Positions 43,962 to 56,100 are shown, counted from the stretch's first letter. The stretch is 64,000 nt of DNA from Narthecium ossifragum (GCA_963920575.1 OY986972.1:15604502-15668501), one strand, 5' to 3'. A program made the numbers and translations. Notes: generated by a model from the letters alone, not told the origin.

Positions 43962-46001
43962 GCGAGTGCCAGGTTGACATAGAAGGCGGTCCCATTTGTT
44001 TGGGATGAGGCTTGCGAGCAGGCATTCATCCAGTTGAGGACCAGACTGACGAGTGCACCGATCCTGATAGTTCCAGAGCGAAGCGTCGGCTACAGTGTCT
44101 TTTGTGACGCCAGTGAGGAGGGTCTAGGCTGTGTGCTTATGCAGGAGGGCCATGTGGTGGCCTACGGTTCTAGGCAGCTGAAGACCCATGAGAGGAACTA
44201 TCCAGTCCACGATCTCGAGCTTGTAGCGGTTGTCTTCGCTCTGAAGACGTGGCGGCACTACCTCTACGATGAGCGATTCCTGGTCTATTCTGATCATAAG
44301 AGCTTGAGGCACGTGTTCATCCAGCGTGACCTCAACCTCAGGCAGCAGCGGTGGATGGAGCTATTAGAGGACTACGACTTTGAGTTGCATTACCACCCTG
44401 GTAAGGCAAACGTCGTAGCAGATGCTCTCAGCAGGCAGACCAGAGATAGCAGAGTGACCTTGGCAGCGATGTCAGCTCGACAGTGGTAGATGCTAAAGAC
44501 AGTCAGTCAGTTCGGGCTTGACTTCAAGGACCAGGCGGCAGGCGATTTTATGTATGCTGTTCGCAGCATCCCAGTTCTTTTGGCCAGAGTGGTCGAGGCA
44601 CAGGCTTGGGACCCAGAGCTCGTTAAGATCCATGCTGCGGTCGGCACCGAGCACGCGGTTGAGGGCTGGACAGTGTCGGCAGACAGCGGTCTACTCTTCA
44701 GAGGCAGAGTTGCAATTCCAGCAGACCTTGCGCTACGAGAGGAGATCCTTCACAAGTTCCACCACTCCTGTTTCGCCGTTCATCCCGGGAGCACCAAGAT
44801 GTACCACGATCTACGCCGACAGTTCTGGTGGTGCGGGATGAAGAGGTCAGTGGCAGAGTTTGTTTTCAGATGCCTCACTTGTCAGAAGGTGAACGCATAG
44901 CACAGACGGACCCCGGGATTGCTGAAGCCACTTCCAGTGCCAGAGTGGAAGTGGGAACACATAGCGATGGACTTCGTCACCGGGCTACCCAGGATACCGA
45001 GGGGGAATGATGCGATTTGGGTCATCGTCGATCGACTGACCAAATCGGCTCATTTCCTCCCCATGAGGACGACAGATCCAGTTGCCAGACTGAGCCAGAG
45101 GTACATTGACGATGTGGTACGACTGCACGGCATCCCAGTGTCGATAGTGTCAGACAGAGATCCCAGATTCACCGGCATGTTCTGGAGCAGCTTCCAGGAC
45201 TCCTTGGGGACGGCACTGACTTTCAGCACAGCTTTCCACTCTCAGACAGACGGGCAGTCGGAGCGGACTATCCAGATCTTGGAGGACATGCTCAGAGCAT
45301 GTGTGCTAGGGGCTGGAGGTACTTGGGAGTAGCACGTGACTTTGGTGGAGTTTGCCTACAACAACAGTTTTCAAGCCAGTTTGGGTTTTGCACCCTTTGA
45401 GGTGTTGTGCGGCAGACCGTGTCACTCACCTTTATGTTGGACGGAGGTTGGGGAGGCATCCCTTACCGGTCCGGACATCATCAGACAGTCATCAGAGAGG
45501 TTGGCTCAGATCAGGCAGAGGCTTCTGACAGAGCAGAGCAAGCAGAAGAGCTATGCAGATCACAGGCAACGACCCCTGGAGTTCGCAGTTGGCGACAGAG
45601 TGCTACTGAAGGTGTCCCTGCGCAGAGGGTCGATCAGGTTTGGTAGCAGGGGAAAGCTAGCGCCGAGGTTCACGGGTCCTTTTGAGATCGTCAGGCGCAT
45701 TTGAGCAGTCGCCTACCAGTTAGCTCTACCTCCGCACATGTCAGCAGTCCACCCCACCTTCCATGTATCTATGCTGAGGAAGTATATTCCAGATCCTTCT
45801 CACGTGATCAGACATAACGACATTGAGGTGGAGGAGGACGCCACCTACATAGAGCAGCCAGTGCAGATCTTGGACAGACGGGATCAGGTGCTGAGAGGAA
45901 GGTCGTTACCGTTGGTCATGGTCAGATGGAGGCATGGCAGTGCAGAGAGTCTGACATGGGAGCGGGAGGATCGCATGCGTCGGGAGTTTCCCCAGCTGTA
46001 A
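43962..46001 (+). pseudogene. Pol remnant (RT end, RNase H, integrase, chromodomain) of the deleted Tekay-like element
   Basis: One frame runs from [15 protein letters not shown] through RNase H ([25 protein letters not shown]) and integrase ([34 protein letters not shown]) to the chromodomain-like end (LVMVRWRHGSAESLTWERE). Stops at 43980, 44487, 44898, 45330 and 45702 interrupt it. No frameshift is apparent. At 43980 and 44487 the related ORF at 9106-12576 has CAG. The DDE residues are still readable, but no full protein can be made. Confidence 0.85.
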
Positions 46002-46141
46002 TCCTCAGCAGGTAGTTCCTTGTTGTGGGCGTTGGCGCCCCTAGTTGTAGCCTTGTTTGTGCAGGTAGGCCTAGTAGATTCTTTTCCCTGGCTTCATCCT
46101 TATTGAATTTCGGGACGAAATTCTTTTTAAGGTTGTTAGGT

Positions 46142-48478
46142 TGTGAGGGCCCGTCCCTTCGACTTGGCTCGACCGCGTGCGTCGAGAGCCGGTCTCCTGT
46201 TGGTTTGTTTCCGCGTTGGGTACAATCGGGCGATCGTATGGTGGTTTTTAGCCCAGGGGCATTTTAGTAAATATGCCCTCTGGTGGTCGATTTCACACCT
46301 CCGTTGCACCCACAGCCTTGGATTGATGTATGTGTTTCATTAGAACCTTAAGGGCGCGTCCGATCGGAAGATCGGAGCTCGATCGGGAAAGATCGAATCG
46401 AACGGCTGGGATCGATCCTAATCGCTATATAAGGCCTGTCCCTTTCTCTCTCTTTCTTTCTCTTCTCTCCTGTCATTTTCTCTCTCTCTCTCCTACGGCT
46501 GTGCTAGGGCTTCGGAGCGCGGCTTTCGAGGCATGGATCTTGGCGGTTCGACTGGTTGGATGCGTGGAGGAGCTGCTCTATTTGCTCAAGTAGGTGTTTC
46601 TACCTCGATCTCGTGATTGGGTTCTCCTGGGATAGGTTTAATGCCTTTTCGTTGTAGGGATACTTGTTAGAATGTTATTTAGCTCATTGCACATGTGTTG
46701 TGGATAGTTTGAAGCATTCATACCTTGCGATTTCCGTATTTTAACGGTTGGCTTCCGTATTATCGCCGTTTTGTCGGTTTTCACCCGTTTTGACCTAGAT
46801 AGGAGATTTAACCATCAAAAATGTGATTTCTTCACACCATTGGATTCCCCGTCGTTAATTACGCATGCTTGCAAAATCTCATTGATTTCCAACAAGATTT
46901 GATGGTTGAAATCCAAGAAATTGGATTTCCGGCATTGCTCTAATGAACAGTGCAATAGGCCTGACGGTCGACTGTTGGATCGACTGTCAAGCGTTGATAC
47001 GCTTTTCCTGGGCCTCACGGTCTACCGTCGGATAGACCGTCAGGCTCTGTGTGGTTTTTGGTCTCTCAGGGTCGATGCTCGGATCGACCGCGAGTTCTCC
47101 TTCTTCTTCCTTTTGCCTCACAGTCGACTGACGGATCGACCGTCGGATTGACCGACGGATTGACCGTCAAGCTCTGTTTGGTTTTGAGCTTCCCAGGGTC
47201 GATGTCCGGATCGACCGTCGCCCTTATGGTTTTCCTCGTTTTGGTCTTCGACCGTGACATCGACCATGGGCCCTTAAGCATTGTTTTCTGGCTTTTCTTG
47301 AATGGCTTTCATTCGTGATTAATACCTAAACATATTGGGAAGTTTGCATGTTGTTTTCATGGAGTTTTCAAGGGATTTCTATTGAAATTGAGGATTGAAT
47401 CGCGTGTATATCCCTTTTGAGTAAATTGATGGTTTGGCTTGCATTTAAATACATGTTTGGTTGGTAATTAAATGCTTAATTGATTGCTTAGCCATTAGCT
47501 AGCTATGAGTGCCGAGGGCTATTGTATATCTGTTGAACCTATAACTGATGTTGTGGCATGTAGAGACATCTAGGATAGATGTTTGTATAGGTTCATGCAT
47601 TGTATGAATTAGAGGCATATCAGGTTAGGCGGGCGATGGGTTGGTCACCGATCCGAGGCTCTCGGGTAGCTCGGATCTAGCCTTAGGACCGTGGCTGGGT
47701 AGTCAGGATTAGGGTGTGATTGTATAATGGAATCTCATGTTTTTGAGGACTTGCGATAGTTGACTCTGATCATTGTTTGAGGTCTAGATGTCGTGTTGTC
47801 TTCCAAGGCCAAGTGCTAAGGATGGATGTCTATGCGTTCCCGACATGGTTCCCCAAGGCATGGTATTCCTGCTTGGGTAAGGGTGATCCTGCATGTTACT
47901 GTTCATTGGCCTCCTGGTAACATGTTCAGGAGAGAGGTTTCATGACAGGAGCCCTTGGGACATCGACAGGGTTGTGGGACCCGTGGCATCCGTTAGACTT
48001 GAGCGGGGAGGCAACACTGTTGCTGTTTTCCTCCTTTCTGTGTGCCGTAGAGTAGAACCCTACTGAGCTCATCGCTCACTCCTACCCGGGCTGTGTTTGC
48101 CGGTGCAGGCGCCAGTTCTTCTTCTGTGGAACCGGCAGGATCGGCCTTTGGTGGCGCGAGTACGTCCAGAGGTGCTTGAGGTTGCTAGAGGATAAATTGT
48201 TGTACTTTTTAATAATTTGTATATTATAAACATCTTCGAGGACCTTTGGGATTGTTGTATAATATCTTTCCTTTGGAGGAGTTTGATGAGAATTTTGTAT
48301 CATATGTTAAATCAGTACAACTTGATGTATTGTAAATTGGATTACTGTTTCACCTCTGGAATATAAATTGTTTAAATTATCTGTCTTTTCCGCTTTTGCA
48401 TCGCGCCAATTGGAGATGAATAGTGATAGGAACCCTCATGCCTCGTTCTGGATGGATTTTCTGGGTCGGGGTGTGACA
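46142..48478 (+). repeat. 3' LTR of the deleted Tekay-like element
   Basis: 2,337 bp. It shares the CCTACCCGGGCTG landmark and the GGTCGGGGTGTGACA terminus with the LTR remnant at 60.0-60.8 kb. Confidence 0.85.
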
Positions 48479-49277
48479 TTGAGTCCATTAGTAAAACATG
48501 TTGCTTCATGGAATCAAACACGTGGTTATGTGCATCTTTCACATAAAGTTGACCATTACTAACATCTACAATGATCATTACAGATGCCAATGTACATGCA
48601 TATGCAGGAATTCATTGCACGAAAAGAAAATAAAGAATTCACAAAGACGGTGTACTTGAAAATTGTTGAAGCTGGTTGGCAGGATCCACAACCTAGTATT
48701 TTCTTCCGAATCTGCTCCAATGGCCACTTCAAAGACAGAGAACCCAACCACTTTACGCTTTTAGTACTTGATCTTGAGAATGAAAAGTGGTATTTCTACA
48801 ATCCAATGAAGGAAAGAGATGACCGTGAGTATCCATTGTTTGAAGATGCAAAGGGACTTGTAAGTCAAACACTCAGTACATGAATTCATGAATCCCACAG
48901 GGATGCACATTAAAATATTCTTTTTTAATGTAGAAAGAACGCATTGAAGTGCTAGCAAAAGAAATGGCGGATGTTAACACTCAAGATAGGATTCTCCCCA
49001 TTGAGGATGTCTGTGATATACCACAACAAGGAATTTCAACGTAAGTACTTATCAGACAATAGCCTGGTAGCTCATACATTTGCAAATCTTAAACATTAAA
49101 TGCTACATAAGTGTAACTTCAGCTTTCCAAAAAAACAATAAGGCAGATTGTGCAATATTTGTGTACTACTACATGGAGATACTGGCACTTCATCAAACTT
49201 TGCCAAAACAGTTGAAACAAGCAGACGTAAACAAGTTCAGAGCAAAGATTATCGAGAAGCTTGTATTGCATGATTGA

Positions 49278-49654
49278 AGCATGGCTAACAGTAATATATC
49301 GTTACATCTAATTCAATCACAACTCATTGTACATTCACAGAGTTACAATTACGTACTTATTTTGAAGTTGTACATTGATTTCGAAGTTCTAAACACAAAG
49401 ATACAAATACATTTGACTGGTATCTGATGCCTAAAATGTATTGATACCCAAAAGACGAAATTGTTTGATTGTGATATAATCAATTCCTTCAGCAATAATA
49501 TAATTGTACATTCACATCTGATTAAGATGTGTTGTGTCACATCTGGAATGATAAGATTGAATGAAACGGTTAAGTATGAAACTGATGTCCTCTATTTTTG
49601 TCAGAAAGATGAAAATAAACAGGGGTTACATATCCAATTAACATGTTCTATAAT
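49278..49654 (+). other. 3' flank of the Ulp1 gene, no feature seen
   Basis: AT-rich sequence after the Ulp1 stop, up to the LTR start at 49655. Nothing else is recognised. Confidence 0.6.
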
Positions 49655-51024
49655 TGATATCGCTCAAATGTATCACGCACAGCGGTCACGGTGCAGTACA
49701 ACATAAGAGAGGTCGAACCCACAGAGAGACAAGCAGAAAACATTCAAAACGCAAATAACAATAAATTGAAGACAAACGAGAATTTAAGAATTAACTAAAT
49801 TAGATCAAAGGTTTTAATGATAATTAAAGATTAACTAGAGATATCAATGTGTTAAGGTGGCTAGGCGTCGAGAATCCCTTCACTTGGACTTAGGTTTTTC
49901 TTCTAGCAATGGTTCATTCAATACTCAGTTAAGGGATTCACATCCCAATCACCTTAACTGGAAGATATGGAATTATAACAAAATATATAAATGTATCTTC
50001 CTATGATTGATTCTTCCTTATTATAGTTCTAATTTCATCCAACCCAAACCTAACAATATATGATATCGACTGTCACTACAGGCAACGTATAGCAAAAGTT
50101 CATCGGGACAAAGCCCTAACTCTATCTTACCAGATCTCTAAGAATACACAATATCAACTCTCACAATCGGCAATGCGTAGCAAAGATTTCACGAGATAAA
50201 GTAGGTAAACAATAGATATAATTCTTGAAGATTCAATATATGGAATAGAGTTTAATAATAAAGTTTAAAACATGAACCATTTTTAATAATAAAGTTTAAA
50301 AGGCCATGGATGGAGATTTCTCCATCTTCCTCCAGAAAAGGGCAGAAAAAGTCCTTCTAAAACGTTCAAGAAGCCCCCCTTATATATGGACATGAAACCC
50401 TAGCTTTTATTTCAGCCTTTAGATTAAATTTGATGGCTCGCATTCAAATCCACCAGACAAAGGATCGATCCTCTGAAGGCCAAGTATCGATCTTCTTCTT
50501 CTCTATTTCTCCGTAACCTAGGTTGCCCGAGTAAGATCGATCTTTTGAAAGAGGAATGATCGATCCTTCTCATCAGTGATTTTCTCAATCTTCTCGAGCG
50601 AAAAGAGGATCGATCCTTTCATGGGTCATCTGAAAGTGTGCTTTTTGTCAGGGTTGGATCGATCCTCTGTGAAATTGGATCGATCCAAAATGGTGAATTC
50701 GGCAAAAATCAACACTTCTTCTCAGCATTGCACACTGGTACAAAAAATGCCGTAACTTCTTCTAGGAAACTTCAAATCACGAACCGTACAAATTTCCGAA
50801 AACTAGACTTCCAGAGCTTTCCAACTATGTATAGCACATCATCTGATTCATTCCAAAAAGGTATAGGTTTGGCGTTAAAGGCCCATCTTTGCTTCAATTT
50901 CCTGCATAATATAAATAACTTTGTGAAGCAACATATACTGACGAAATCATCTATATTAATCATTAAAACTCAGCAAATAAGTTGCTCTTAGTCATGTTCA
51001 GAGTGCAGTTTCATGCACTCATCA
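49655..51024 (-). mobile_element. Athila/Tat-like LTR, inverted, head-to-head with the next element
   Basis: Reads TGATATCGC at 49655 to GCACTCATCA at 51024; in its own orientation it begins TGATGAGTGCATGAAA. GATCGATC pairs at 50463/50485, 50535/50558 and 50657/50678 (21-23 bp) lie upstream of a TATATAT box at 50381-50388. The core segment shared with the other Athila/Tat-like LTRs (ATTTTACGGTTCGTGATT on the sense side) is at 50,770-50,800. The base sequence ATAAT precedes it, and ATAAC follows the whole composite at 55455-55459. Confidence 0.7.
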
Positions 51025-51939
51025 CTCATGCACTCTGAATAGCCATATAACTAGTTTAATGACTGGATGTTTCATCCTTAATTAGTCTTTTTAGTACTAT
51101 TTTTATCCTTATATGTTGCTTCACAAAGTTATTTGGAATATGCAGGAAATTGGAGCTAAAGAAGCAAAGATATGTCATATTCAACATCAAATCTGTACCT
51201 GCTCAGAACGAACCAGATAATCTTCTATACGTGGTTGAAAAGCTCTTGAAGTCATGTTTCTGGAGAATTTTACGGTTCGTGATTTGGAGGTTCCTAGAAT
51301 AAGTTTTATGTTTCGTGGTTGGAAAGCTTTTTAAGTCTAGTTTCTGGAGAATTTTACGCAACCCACCAAGGTAACTTGTTTTTAAGTTTCAATTTTCAGT
51401 TTTCAGTTTTATGTTTTTTCTTATGTTTTTTTTAGGTTTTCAACCACCCGGATGATCCTTGAGGAGATGTTCGCTTATTCTATCAGGTGGCCTCTTTCTT
51501 ATTTAAATTATTTTATATCTCTTTTGCATGGAATTTTTGGATAGCCACCTCCTACATATGTTATTCCTTAGGATGCATACATTGAGGACAATGTTGATTT
51601 TAGGTTGGGGGGTGTAGACATTCATGACCTTATTCATACTACCTTATGGGTTTAATAATGTTAAGTTGTACATGAGCTGAAATGTTTATGCTTATTATAC
51701 ATGTTGTTTTCACATTGATTGACCTATACATTGATGGCATGTGTGATAACCTGAAAGTAGAACATCATGTGATTCACAAACGAACACTTTATGTGTGGTG
51801 GCAATCATATTCCCTAGAGGAATGAGCATGCTATTATAATTTGGACCATAATTTCAACTTTAGCTAGTATGTTAAGTATTGCATGCAGAAATAAAAAAAT
51901 CTGGAGCTTGATCAAGCTGTGCCAAAGAAACTATTAAGT

Positions 51940-52100
51940 GATCTACTAAGTAACCGGGTGTCCTTGCCACAGGAAGCGGGGAGCTCGCGTAAAAAGGTAG
52001 AACCACTGATAGCTAAAAAAAACTATTAAGTGTTTTGCTAAGTAACCGGGTCTCTGCGCCTCAAAAAGCGGAGAGTGCTCGCGTAAAAAGGCAAAGTGTC
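51940..52100 (+). repeat. Doublet of the TAACCGGGT...GCTCGCGTAAAAAGG block
   Basis: Two tandem copies (around 51,948-51,998 and 52,037-52,090) match, in opposite orientation, the doublet at 30,655-30,812 of the other Athila/Tat-like element. The block is therefore conserved between two different insertions. Confidence 0.65.
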
Positions 52101-53447
52101 TAATAGTTCAATAAAAAAAACATGTTGTAGTTTAAATGCGAGGGTTGGATGATTGGTCTGGAAGATAGTGGTATGTTTAGACTAATGGTGGACAGAAGTT
52201 GCTTTTGTATGTAACATTTATTTGTCACGTCACATGTGTTCGTCTGGATGGTGATTAGCATGTTTGAAGTATAGAAGTTAATTTCATGTGTTAGTAGCAT
52301 GTGTATGAGTATAGGACGTTTTCGTGCTCTGTACTATATAGAACACTATTGACTTGACAAGGTAGAACTCTTATTATGCATGTCTACAACCATGGACCAT
52401 CGGTGTGCTTAATTATAAATTTATCCTCTTAAAATTGCTAGAGACTAGCAATAAGCTGGTTGGGGGTATGATAAGTGCATGAAAGTGCACTCTGAATAGC
52501 TGTATAACTAGTTTAATTACTGGATGTTTCATCCTTAATTAGTCTTTTTAGTACTATTTTTATACTTATATGTTGCTTCATAAAGTTATTTGAAATATGC
52601 AAGAAAGTGGAGCTAAAGAAGCAAAGATATGTCATATTCAACATCAAATCTGTACGTGCTCAGAATGAACATGATAATCTTCTATATGTGGTTGGAAAGC
52701 GCTTGAAGTCTAGTTTCTGGAGAATTTTACGGTTCGTGATTTGGAGGTTCCTAGAGGAAGTTAGGGCAATATTAGTATCAATGGCGCAGTCTGGATGGCA
52801 AAACAGTAAATACTCAGGAAAGACGGATCGATCATATTCTCTAAAAGGATCGATCCTTTTATGCAGACAGACCTGACAGAATGCATACTTTTCAGATTAT
52901 CACAGAAGGATCGATCCTACTATCCATCCTACTGAGAAGGATCGATCTTTCTCCTATCAAAAGATCAATCTTCCTCGGACGTAGCCAGAAATTGAAGATG
53001 TTGATATCAAAGGATCGATCCTTCTTCTATGGAAGGATCGATCTTACCTTCGCAGTGAAGAAAATGAACGGACCAGATTTAATCCAAAGGCTAAAGTAAA
53101 GTTAGGGTTTCTTACCCATATTTAAGGAAGTTGTCCAAGACATAGTGGGGGGGTCGACCAGCACTATTGGAGGCATTTTGAAGGCCGGAAAGAGGGGAGA
53201 AGACTGCACGAAGATCTGGGGTTTTTCTTTCTTATCTTTCTAATGAATATCTTGGTTGTTTTTATGAACATGAGTGGCTAATCCCTTTGCTAAGGAACCG
53301 ATGTAGCCCAAACTGAATCATTCTATGTTATTGGATCATGATTATTTAATTAGTTTATTTTCCTTATTTCATTCATTATTATAACTGAGATCTTAAATAC
53401 CTTTATCTGGCCAATAGAAGTATTATAAATTGTTTTATGTGAGATTG

Positions 53448-54940
53448 TGATGATGATGCATAATGTTATATTTTTATTGCTTAATACTTAGTCTCCTGTG
53501 CTTATTTGGTACCTAAATACACTCATTATTCCTATATTTTGATTTAGAATGCAATTGAAGTCCTTTAGTTCGAAAAGAAGCTGAAAAGAGTATATGGATC
53601 AACTTTAAAGATTACACTATACCTGCTGATTAAGAACCAGATGATGTTCCATATATGATTAGAAATCTTTTGAAGTCTAGTTTCTAGAGAATTTTACGGT
53701 TCGTGATTCCGAGTTTCCGAGAAGAAGTTATGACAATTTTAGTACCAATGGCGCAGTCTGGATGGGAAAACAATAAATACTCAGGAAAGAAAGATCGATC
53801 CGTCTCCCTAGTAAGATCGATCCGTCTAGGCGCAGACCTGACAGAACACATACTTTTCAGATGATCTCAGTAGGATCGATCCTACTATCCATCCTACTGA
53901 GCAGGATCGATCCTACACCCTTGGAAGGATCGATCCGACTCGGGAGTAGCCAAAAATTGAAGATTTTGATGCAAAGGATCGATCCTACACCCCTGGAAGG
54001 ATCGATCCTACTTTCCTAGTGAAGAAAATCAACGATTCAGGTCTAATCCGAGGATGGAGACACTTAAGGCTATAAATATGACTCTTTCTAGGGTTTGAGG
54101 GGGGATTCTTGGATACTTTTGGCTGCTATTTTCTACTCTTTTATATTTTTCCTAGATTTTCTCTAACTTTATGGAATCTTTTGGAGGATTGTTATTGATG
54201 GCCCTGCGTGGCTAAATCTTGATTCTTGGTCAAGGAAACTAAAACCTCGGAATCAATGAAACTATGAGATCTAATCTAGTTTTATTGTTCAGTTTATACT
54301 TGAGTATTGAATGTTATTCTGTGATTATCTTCGTGATTGTTTCATCTAATTGCTAGGAGGCCTACTAGTATATTATTCATCGCAATCTACTGCTAGGTTG
54401 GATATCAAATCCGTAATTGTTTGATCCCTCTAATCTGTGTTTCAGAGATGGTTAGATCTTAGGAAGAACGTTCGACTAAATTAAATGCAACCACTTGTGC
54501 TTGTGTTGTTTAGCTTCATCGATCTCCCTATTCTTAATGATGCTACTGGATTAAATCTACAGTGCTTGTCTTAGGTTGTTTAGTAGTTAGGGTTGATTAG
54601 ATCGCTTGTTTCTAATTAACTATGATCGAGGAGAGATTCGAATTTAATTCAAACGGTGAATATTCATGGTATGAATTGATATATACTTTCATCGATGATC
54701 AATTGTTGGATTCCGATGGTGGATGTTGACTTAGACCAAGGTTTTTTCTCTTGATTCAATTCGATTCTTCGCTTTAAATTATTTCTTTATTGTTTTCGTT
54801 TTACTCAAAAACCCCTATCTTTGTTCACATAGCACAAAACTTATATTAGACCCTCTTCGTGGGATCGACTCGTACTCGCACTACTACATTTATTTTGAAG
54901 AGTACTGGTTTTATTTTTGAGTGCCTACGACAACACATCA
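53448..54940 (+). mobile_element. Solo LTR nested in an LTR (Athila/Tat-like, separate family)
   Basis: TGATGATGATGC to CGACAACACATCA, 1,493 bp, with perfect GATTG duplications (53443-53447, 54941-54945). GATCGATCC pairs at 53793/53815, 53905/53928 and 53977/54000 precede a TATAAATA box at 54071-54078. Confidence 0.85.
53793..54078 (+). promoter_or_regulatory. GATCGATCC dyads and TATA box
   Basis: Three pairs, spaced 22, 23 and 23 bp, end about 65 bp before TATAAATA (54071). Confidence 0.6.
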
Positions 54941-55519
54941 GATTGAGTGAGGGTTCATTCCTTAAACTTGCACGATCTATGAATGAATGAGATTTAGTCG
55001 AAGCCGGGTTCAAGCTAAGATAATTCTTCGTTCACAATTGTTCTTCAGAGCTTAATGGATTCTTGATTGACACTTAGCTATGGGTTCATTAGCTAGGGTT
55101 AATTGAGGGTACTTGGTGAAGACCGCGACTGAACGGATCATCATACCGGAAGAACGAGCCCTTGGAATTAAACTGAGATTTTGTTGATTCAATGCATAGA
55201 ATGAGGATGTTATGGTGAAATCGGAACCTTAGTATTCATCCATCATATTTCCATCATTTGCTTATTTCGTTATTAGATCTTCTATTTTTGATACTTCATA
55301 TTTCTTACTTTCCCTTCCTTATTTTTTTTCTTCTATATTCTTTAGCGTTTTACTCTAACAATCTCTACAAATCTCTGTGGGTACGATACTCATCTTGCTG
55401 CTATACTGATCACACCGATTCGTATACTTGCGAGATATAAAATTTATTCATCAATAACCCGATGCAAGTGATTGCTTCTGCAAGCACAATCTAAACTCTG
55501 TCACACTGCCTTTAAAATT

Positions 55520-55940
55520 CTACCCCACATGACTGATAGATCGATCCCAACCAATCGTCATCAATGTCCTTTTCTGATGACGACAAAAACCAACGAGCAT
55601 ATCAATCTCAGCGTCATCAGCGACATTATCAATTTGTGAAGAACTCACATCACTTTCACTGCCACAAATGCTAAGACCACCGTCTGAAACTTCCACATCA
55701 ATAAATTGGATCTCCAAAGTAGCTGCAACCGAAAACAAACCATCGAAATCACAATCTGAAGCAAGAAAGCATCTCGGATGCCCAGGTATCGAATAATAGA
55801 GCCATATAGCATCCCTAGATAATTTGGTCCATCTGTCACAAAGATGACTCACAAGTTGATTTAAAAAAGCTCCAATTCTCGCTTCTCAAACAACAATATC
55901 CTCACAATACGTGCAAAACAACACCACCTTATCCAACATC
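55520..55940 (-). pseudogene. MURA-type transposase N-terminal fragment
   Basis: On the minus strand: MLDKVVLFCTYCEDIVV, a stop, FLNQLVSHLCDRWTKLSRD, LYYSIPGHPRCFLASDCDFD, FSVAATLEIQFIDVEVSDGG. This is the N-terminal PB1-like region of Ulp1-associated MURA proteins (W..LS, Y.IPGH.RC, D.DFD.LF, IDVEV). The continuation into the DNA-binding and catalytic domains is absent; LTR insertions lie immediately to the left. The assignment is from pattern memory, not from a search. Confidence 0.6.
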
Positions 55941-56029
55941 AGTGATCCTGTACACACCACATGTCATCCAAGAATGAGTAACATATCCTGTATTCCAACA
56001 ACAGAAAGATAAAAATGAAGTTGAACATA

Positions 56030-56100
56030 GACTATGACGATGGTGTCAAAAAAGAAGATGAAGCAGAAGAAGAGCAAAATGATGATGGCAATGATAATTG
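56030..56100 (+). repeat. Partial copy of the Ulp1 acidic exon
   Basis: AAAAAAGAAGATGAAGCAGA and flanking bases repeat the exon at 40,697-40,760 (GATGATGGC, GAAGAAGAGCAAAATGA). It is out of context here, just right of the MURA fragment. Confidence 0.6.

Larger units (their letters stand above)
42542..48478 (+). mobile_element. Tekay-like Ty3 element, internally deleted and stop-ridden
   Basis: It begins TGTGAGGGCCCGTCCC and ends GGGTCGGGGTGTGACA with perfect TTGAG duplications (42537-42541, 48479-48483). The 5' LTR is complete only for its first 1.38 kb. It breaks off near 43,925 and the sequence jumps into the end of RT. The 3' LTR (46142-48478, 2,337 bp) is complete. gag, protease and most of RT are gone. 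It is related to, but a different family from, the element at 7621. Confidence 0.85.
27809..49277 (+). pseudogene. Ulp1-type cysteine protease (C48) gene of a MULE, fragmented
   Basis: Exon 1 at 27809-27850 (MGKNVKTPKTKEKK) has a clean GT donor. Exon 2 at 28404-28807 encodes ALVGIVSMIEQAHTLIKLAN with a stop near 28588, and is cut by the element at 28808. It resumes at 39,698 (WGYLELVEDL, TTYDWSGAILEYF). Next are an exon ending 40513 (YWYCELTG), an acidic exon 40602-40877, and a coiled-coil exon (about 41,160-42,037) with four stops. The segment 42,512-42,541 (VIDAYAKILGEIE) is cut by the element at 42542. The catalytic part is at 48584-48859, 48934-49040 and 49123-49277. His (CAC 48749, in NHFTLLVLD) and Cys (TGT 49149, in ADCAIFV) are visible. 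The Asp position appears as Asn (YFYNP), and an extra A in an A-run shifts the last exon. Ulp1 proteases cleave SUMO; the role in MULEs is unknown. Confidence 0.75.
51025..55454 (+). mobile_element. Athila/Tat-like element, internally deleted, with nested solo LTR
   Basis: A 5' LTR start (from TCATGCACTCTGAATAG) breaks off near 51,357 and joins directly to CCCACCAAGGTAAC, which in the element at 28.8 kb lies near 31,385 at the start of the 3' non-coding region. The 3' non-coding region (51,358-52,468) is followed by a 3' LTR from 52469 (TGATAAGTGC) to 55454 (TTCATCA). That LTR is interrupted at 53448-54940 by another LTR. No coding sequence remains. Confidence 0.75.
52469..55454 (+). repeat. 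3' LTR of the Athila/Tat-like element (interrupted)
   Basis: About 1.49 kb of LTR once the nested solo LTR is removed. GATCGATC pairs at 52826/52848, 52940/52963 and 53013/53036 (22-23 bp) precede the ATATTTAAGG site near 53,116. The far end, CGTATACTTGCGAGATATAAA, matches the family LTRs at 28.8 and 38.2 kb. Confidence 0.8.
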
